Below are positions 61,146 through 64,000 of a DNA stretch of 64,000 nucleotides, in pieces. The DNA comes from an uncultured Vampirovibrio sp. (GTDB lineage: Bacteria > Cyanobacteriota > Vampirovibrionia > Gastranaerophilales > Gastranaerophilaceae). Each line of letters opens with the position of its first letter. Position 1 is the stretch's first letter. Below the pieces are notes generated by a model, which was given only the letters and a program-made list of their open reading frames with translations, had not been told where the DNA came from and ran no database searches. Location of the stretch: NCBI GenBank assembly GCA_910584405.1, contig CAJUAL010000001.1:248001-312000 (forward strand), read 5' to 3'. The position numbers were made by a program, and so were the translations under genes.

Positions 61146-61654
61146 TCTTCTTCCTGCCCTGTTATTTTGTAATAATCGTTATGTTCTGTTATTATTTTAT
61201 CAATTTCATTCCGAGCTTCAAGTTTTGATGTAAGCTCTTTTTTATCGATATTATATTTTTTGCATAATCTGTCGTAATAATAAAGCTGTTTTTTTGTCGG
61301 AGCTTCTTTTGACATTTTAACTTCTTGTAAAAATTTACGTTTTTTCTTTTCAAATTCTTTGTTAGCTTCAACAATCGGGCGTTGCTTTTCTTTGTAGTCG
61401 TAATACTTTTTGCATTCTTTTAAGTATTTTATTGTGTCTGATTTGAACTCCTCGTTATCAATAACTTCAGCCAAAAACTCAAATCTTGAACAGTTTAGTT
61501 TAATATAATACCTTTCATCGGCTTCAAAACTTTCCCAAATTTCATCAACCGTAAGGTCAGGTGATTTTTTGACTAAAGCTCGTAAATAGTTACACAACGC
61601 TGATTTTTGGTTCTTTGATAAAGCCAAATAAATTTGTTTTTTTATTTCGTACAT
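61139..61654 (-). CDS. Unknown charged helical protein
   Basis: 171 aa, nearly all Lys/Glu/Tyr-rich helices. Residues about 90-115 could be a coiled coil, and APTKKQLYYYDRLCKKYNI resembles the small 'T-x-K-Q-x-x-Y' motif seen at the ends of some nucleic-acid-associated proteins. No catalytic motif. It is the first gene of a two-gene unit with prmC; its ribosome site is weak. Confidence 0.62.
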   Translation of the reverse strand: MYEIKKQIYLALSKNQKSALCNYLRALVKKSPDLTVDEIWESFEADERYYIKLNCSRFEFLAEVIDNEEFKSDTIKYLKECKKYYDYKEKQRPIVEANKEFEKKKRKFLQEVKMSKEAPTKKQLYYYDRLCKKYNIDKKELTSKLEARNEIDKIITEHNDYYKITGQEEEC

Positions 61655-61818
61655 ACTTTTAATTTATGGCAAAAAGGTGGTAAAATCAACTTTAACATAT
61701 AAATGTTTTATTGTTAAATATCTAAAAAGAAGTAACGAAATACAATCAGTTTTCGCTTCCTCACAAACCGTACAAATTGATGTACGTATCGACCCTCATA
61801 AAGCCGTGCTACTCGAAA

Positions 61819-62001
61819 CTATCGTGTAAACAAATCTTTGACTGAAAATCTGTGGGTTTTGTTAGCTTTGCTAAAGTCCAACAGCTTTCTTGCAATAGGA
61901 TTTGTCTGGTGAGCAAACTGACGTTGGTCAACAACTTCTTTTCTCATCTCATCATCAGTTCTTTCAATTACTTCTAAGTTTTGTTCAGTTTTCTCAACCA
62001 T
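61819..62001 (-). CDS. Small 60-aa protein, unknown
   Basis: Charged, without membrane segments; the N-terminal half is acidic and the C-terminal half basic (NPIARKLLDFSKANKTHRFSVKDLF). A GAGG sequence lies about 13 nt upstream of the ATG, rather far. It stands alone between two AT-rich gaps. Moderately likely to be real. Confidence 0.45.
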   Translation of the reverse strand: MVEKTEQNLEVIERTDDEMRKEVVDQRQFAHQTNPIARKLLDFSKANKTHRFSVKDLFTR

Positions 62002-62093
62002 GATTCTAATTGTACCTCGTTACATTATAATAAACAAATTCTAAAGATGAGAATTGCTATAAAAAGTATATACTTGTTACATATCGTTACATG

Positions 62094-63092
62094 TTAATAA
62101 ATTCGTTCGCCTGTTTCGGCATTAAATTTATATAAGTCTTCTTTAGATATAGATAAATCAAGGGTTTTACCTATGTTGAAGTCTGAATCAAGTTTTGCTG
62201 AACATTTTTTGTCACCGATGTTGAAGTAGGCAATTTTTTCACTGCCAAGCATCTCAGAGATTTCTACGTTGACCGTTAGTTTTATATCTCCGTCAGGTTT
62301 TATCATTTTTTCAGGTCGTACGCCGTATAAAATGTTTTCTTCAAGTCCTAAATCCCTGCCGTTGATAAAATTCATTTGAGGTGAACCGACAAATCCTGCA
62401 ACAAAGGTGTTTTTAGGGTTATTATAAATTTCATCCGGGGTATCTACCTGTTGGATATCTCCGTTATTTAATACAACAATTCTGTCACCCATAGTAAGTG
62501 CTTCTGTTTGGTCATGGGTTACGTAGATGAATGTTGTTTGAAGTCTTTCGTGAAGTTTTTTAATCTCGGAACGCATTTGAACACGAAGTTTCGCATCAAG
62601 ATTTGACAAAGGTTCATCCATTAAGAAAACTTTTGGATTACGAACAATTGCTCTTCCTAAAGCTACACGCTGTCTTTGACCGCCTGAAAGTTGTTTTGGT
62701 TTGCGGTCTAAGTATTCGGTCAGGTTAAGAATTTCGGCGGCTTGTTTAACTTTTTCTTCAATCACTGCTTTAGGTGTTTTTCTCATCTTAAGTCCGAATG
62801 CGATATTTTCTCTTACGCTCATATGCGGGTATAGTGCATAACTTTGGAAAACAAATGCAATATCTCTGTCTTTTGGAGCAACATTATTAACGACTTTATC
62901 GCCGATTGAGATTTCTCCTGATGTTATGTCTTCTAAGCCTGCAATCATTCTTAAAAGTGTTGATTTCCCGCAGCCTGAAGCTCCGACAAGAACTACAAAT
63001 TCTTTATCTTTTATTTCAAGGTTAACATTATTTATTACGGTTTTGTTGTTATCGTAAGTTTTTTTTACATTTTTAATTGTAACGCTGCTCAT
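62094..63092 (-). CDS. ABC transporter ATPase, MalK/UgpC type
   Basis: 332 aa. Walker A GASGCGKST, Q loop FQSYALYPHMSV, signature LSGGQRQRVALGRA, Walker B VFLMDEPLSNLDAKLR and H loop THDQTEALTMGDR are all intact. The C-terminal part from about residue 240 carries the OB-type regulatory fold (GVRPE) of carbohydrate importer ATPases, slightly shorter than usual (about 360 aa). No permease or binding protein is beside it, so it may serve several importers, as MsmK/MsmX-type ATPases do. It starts just after the kinase-like gene and is probably co-transcribed. Confidence 0.9.
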   Translation of the reverse strand: MSSVTIKNVKKTYDNNKTVINNVNLEIKDKEFVVLVGASGCGKSTLLRMIAGLEDITSGEISIGDKVVNNVAPKDRDIAFVFQSYALYPHMSVRENIAFGLKMRKTPKAVIEEKVKQAAEILNLTEYLDRKPKQLSGGQRQRVALGRAIVRNPKVFLMDEPLSNLDAKLRVQMRSEIKKLHERLQTTFIYVTHDQTEALTMGDRIVVLNNGDIQQVDTPDEIYNNPKNTFVAGFVGSPQMNFINGRDLGLEENILYGVRPEKMIKPDGDIKLTVNVEISEMLGSEKIAYFNIGDKKCSAKLDSDFNIGKTLDLSISKEDLYKFNAETGERIY

Positions 63093-63093
63093 C

Positions 63094-64000
63094 TTAAACC
63101 TTTTCTATAGGCAGGATTATTTCAAACTTTGTTCCTTTCATTATTTCAGAAGTTATATTGATTAATCCGTTTGCTCTTTTTACTAAAATACTGGCAGAAC
63201 CCAATTTCAATGCTCTTAAGAAATTCTTTTTACCTTTTTCTAATTGAGCGTACGGTTCGCATAAATATTTTAAGTCCTCTTCTTGTATTCCTACTCCTGT
63301 ATCTCGTATTGTTATTTGCAAATATGAGTTTGATTGTTCAGGGTTGATATTATACTTTATTGATGTTAATTCATCAGGGTTTGATAGTTTAACCGTAATG
63401 TAGCCTGTTTCTGTCATTGATATTGCGGTTTCTAAAATGTTTTTGAATGCGCGTTTTACTGCATTTGAATCAGTATATACGTTACGTTTTTCTATTTTGT
63501 CGTAATCAAAATCAAAAGTGAGTTTTTTAGCATTTAATTCACTTTCACAGTCTTTGATAACCGCTTTTAGGGCTTCAACAATATCAAATTTGTGAAATTC
63601 GGGTTCATAAATTGAAGATTCTGCGTAAGAAAATTCAAGCAATTTATCCATAAAAGTATGAAGCTCTTCGGCATTGGAATTAATAATTTTAACATATTTT
63701 GCCTGTTTTTCTGTTAAATTGCCGCCGAGTCCGTCCAACAGACCTTGCGCAAATCCGCTTATAGATGTCAAAGGTGACTTGATATCTCCTTCAAGTTTAG
63801 ATAGCATTGCGTTTTTTTCGCTGTTAAATCGCAAAATTTTATCTTCATTAACAATTTCATCTGTAAGTTTAGTCATATCACGAAGATTAATGCAATATCC
63901 GGAACCGTTTTTTGAAGCGTTTAATTCAATATAAAATTCTCTTACGGGTAAAGTTGCGGTTGAAAGTACGGGTTTGTTATTTTTTAAAGATGTCTTAACA
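63094..64000 (-). CDS. Histidine-kinase-like protein without phosphoacceptor His (partial)
   Basis: The open frame continues to the right edge, so the N terminus is missing. The visible start resembles the end of a PAS domain (YIELN...NLRDMTKL). The dimerisation helix reads LEGDIKSPLTSISGFAQG, where the usual S-H-E-L/I-R-x-P-L has Gly in place of His. In the ATPase domain IRDTGVGI is kept, but the N box is KNILETA instead of NLLxNA, and the G2 box GxGLGL is degraded to LKLGSASI. The protein is probably a signalling or scaffolding pseudokinase. It lies two nt before the ABC ATPase gene. Confidence 0.85.
   Translation of the reverse strand, partial: VKTSLKNNKPVLSTATLPVREFYIELNASKNGSGYCINLRDMTKLTDEIVNEDKILRFNSEKNAMLSKLEGDIKSPLTSISGFAQGLLDGLGGNLTEKQAKYVKIINSNAEELHTFMDKLLEFSYAESSIYEPEFHKFDIVEALKAVIKDCESELNAKKLTFDFDYDKIEKRNVYTDSNAVKRAFKNILETAISMTETGYITVKLSNPDELTSIKYNINPEQSNSYLQITIRDTGVGIQEEDLKYLCEPYAQLEKGKKNFLRALKLGSASILVKRANGLINITSEIMKGTKFEIILPIEKV

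Overview
The window is AT-rich, gene-dense bacterial DNA with no tRNA, rRNA, CRISPR array, insertion sequence or phage block that I can see. Several traits point to the non-photosynthetic relatives of cyanobacteria (Melainabacteria/Vampirovibrionia, most likely a gut-type Gastranaerophilales). atpD-atpC stand alone as a beta-epsilon pair, as in cyanobacteria. NusB has the long cyanobacterial-style form. There are many prepilin-like proteins with a near-identical FTLAEVLITLGIIGVVAA-type N terminus. MurJ, the AsmA-like and OmpH-like proteins and a lipobox protein indicate a diderm envelope. The lineage is an inference; the rest is read from sequence.

Layout. 1-6.0 kb: end of a secF-like gene, a small LuxR-type HTH gene, a SpoIID/LytB-domain protein, murJ, two small membrane proteins, cysS. 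6.2-10.7 kb: LysM protein, then a leftward prepilin-ftsY-M14 carboxypeptidase operon diverging from an XRE regulator, a small divergent pair of unknown genes, nusB. 10.7-20.2 kb: YkgJ-like Cys-cluster protein, Cys-rich secreted protein, rpsA-like gene, ispH, and large proteins without known domains (1184, 242 and 382 aa). 20.3-27.4 kb: GNAT protein, ribBA, ribE, class A PBP, XRE regulator, aroC, secreted protein. 27.5-31.8 kb: single-domain response regulator, FAD oxidoreductase, prepilin, small secreted and unknown proteins. 32-37.3 kb: OmpH-like chaperone, lipA, lpd, alr, then a second prepilin/XRE divergent pair. 37.4-45.7 kb: tandem heavy-metal permeases, TPR-glycosyltransferase-like protein, Fic protein, envelope proteins, HEAT-like proteins, and a prepilin gene out of frame at a run of eight G. 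45.8-51.4 kb: atpD-atpC, a third prepilin/XRE pair, paired short chromate-transporter-like genes, rubrerythrin. 51.4-57.7 kb: a possible structured RNA, a 1499-aa AsmA-like protein, and a 0.95-kb gene-free island of dispersed repeats. 57.7-64 kb: bioF-bioG-bioC, prmC, small unknowns, a MalK/UgpC-type ATPase, and a sensor-kinase-like protein without its phosphoacceptor His.

The most distinctive theme is the set of five prepilin-like genes. Three diverge from their own small XRE regulator, each across a different inverted repeat. One of these is promoter-proximal to ftsY, and a further prepilin carries a G8 tract that could act as an on/off switch. Many promoters place a -10 box only 6-9 nt before an ATG, which suggests frequent leaderless transcripts.
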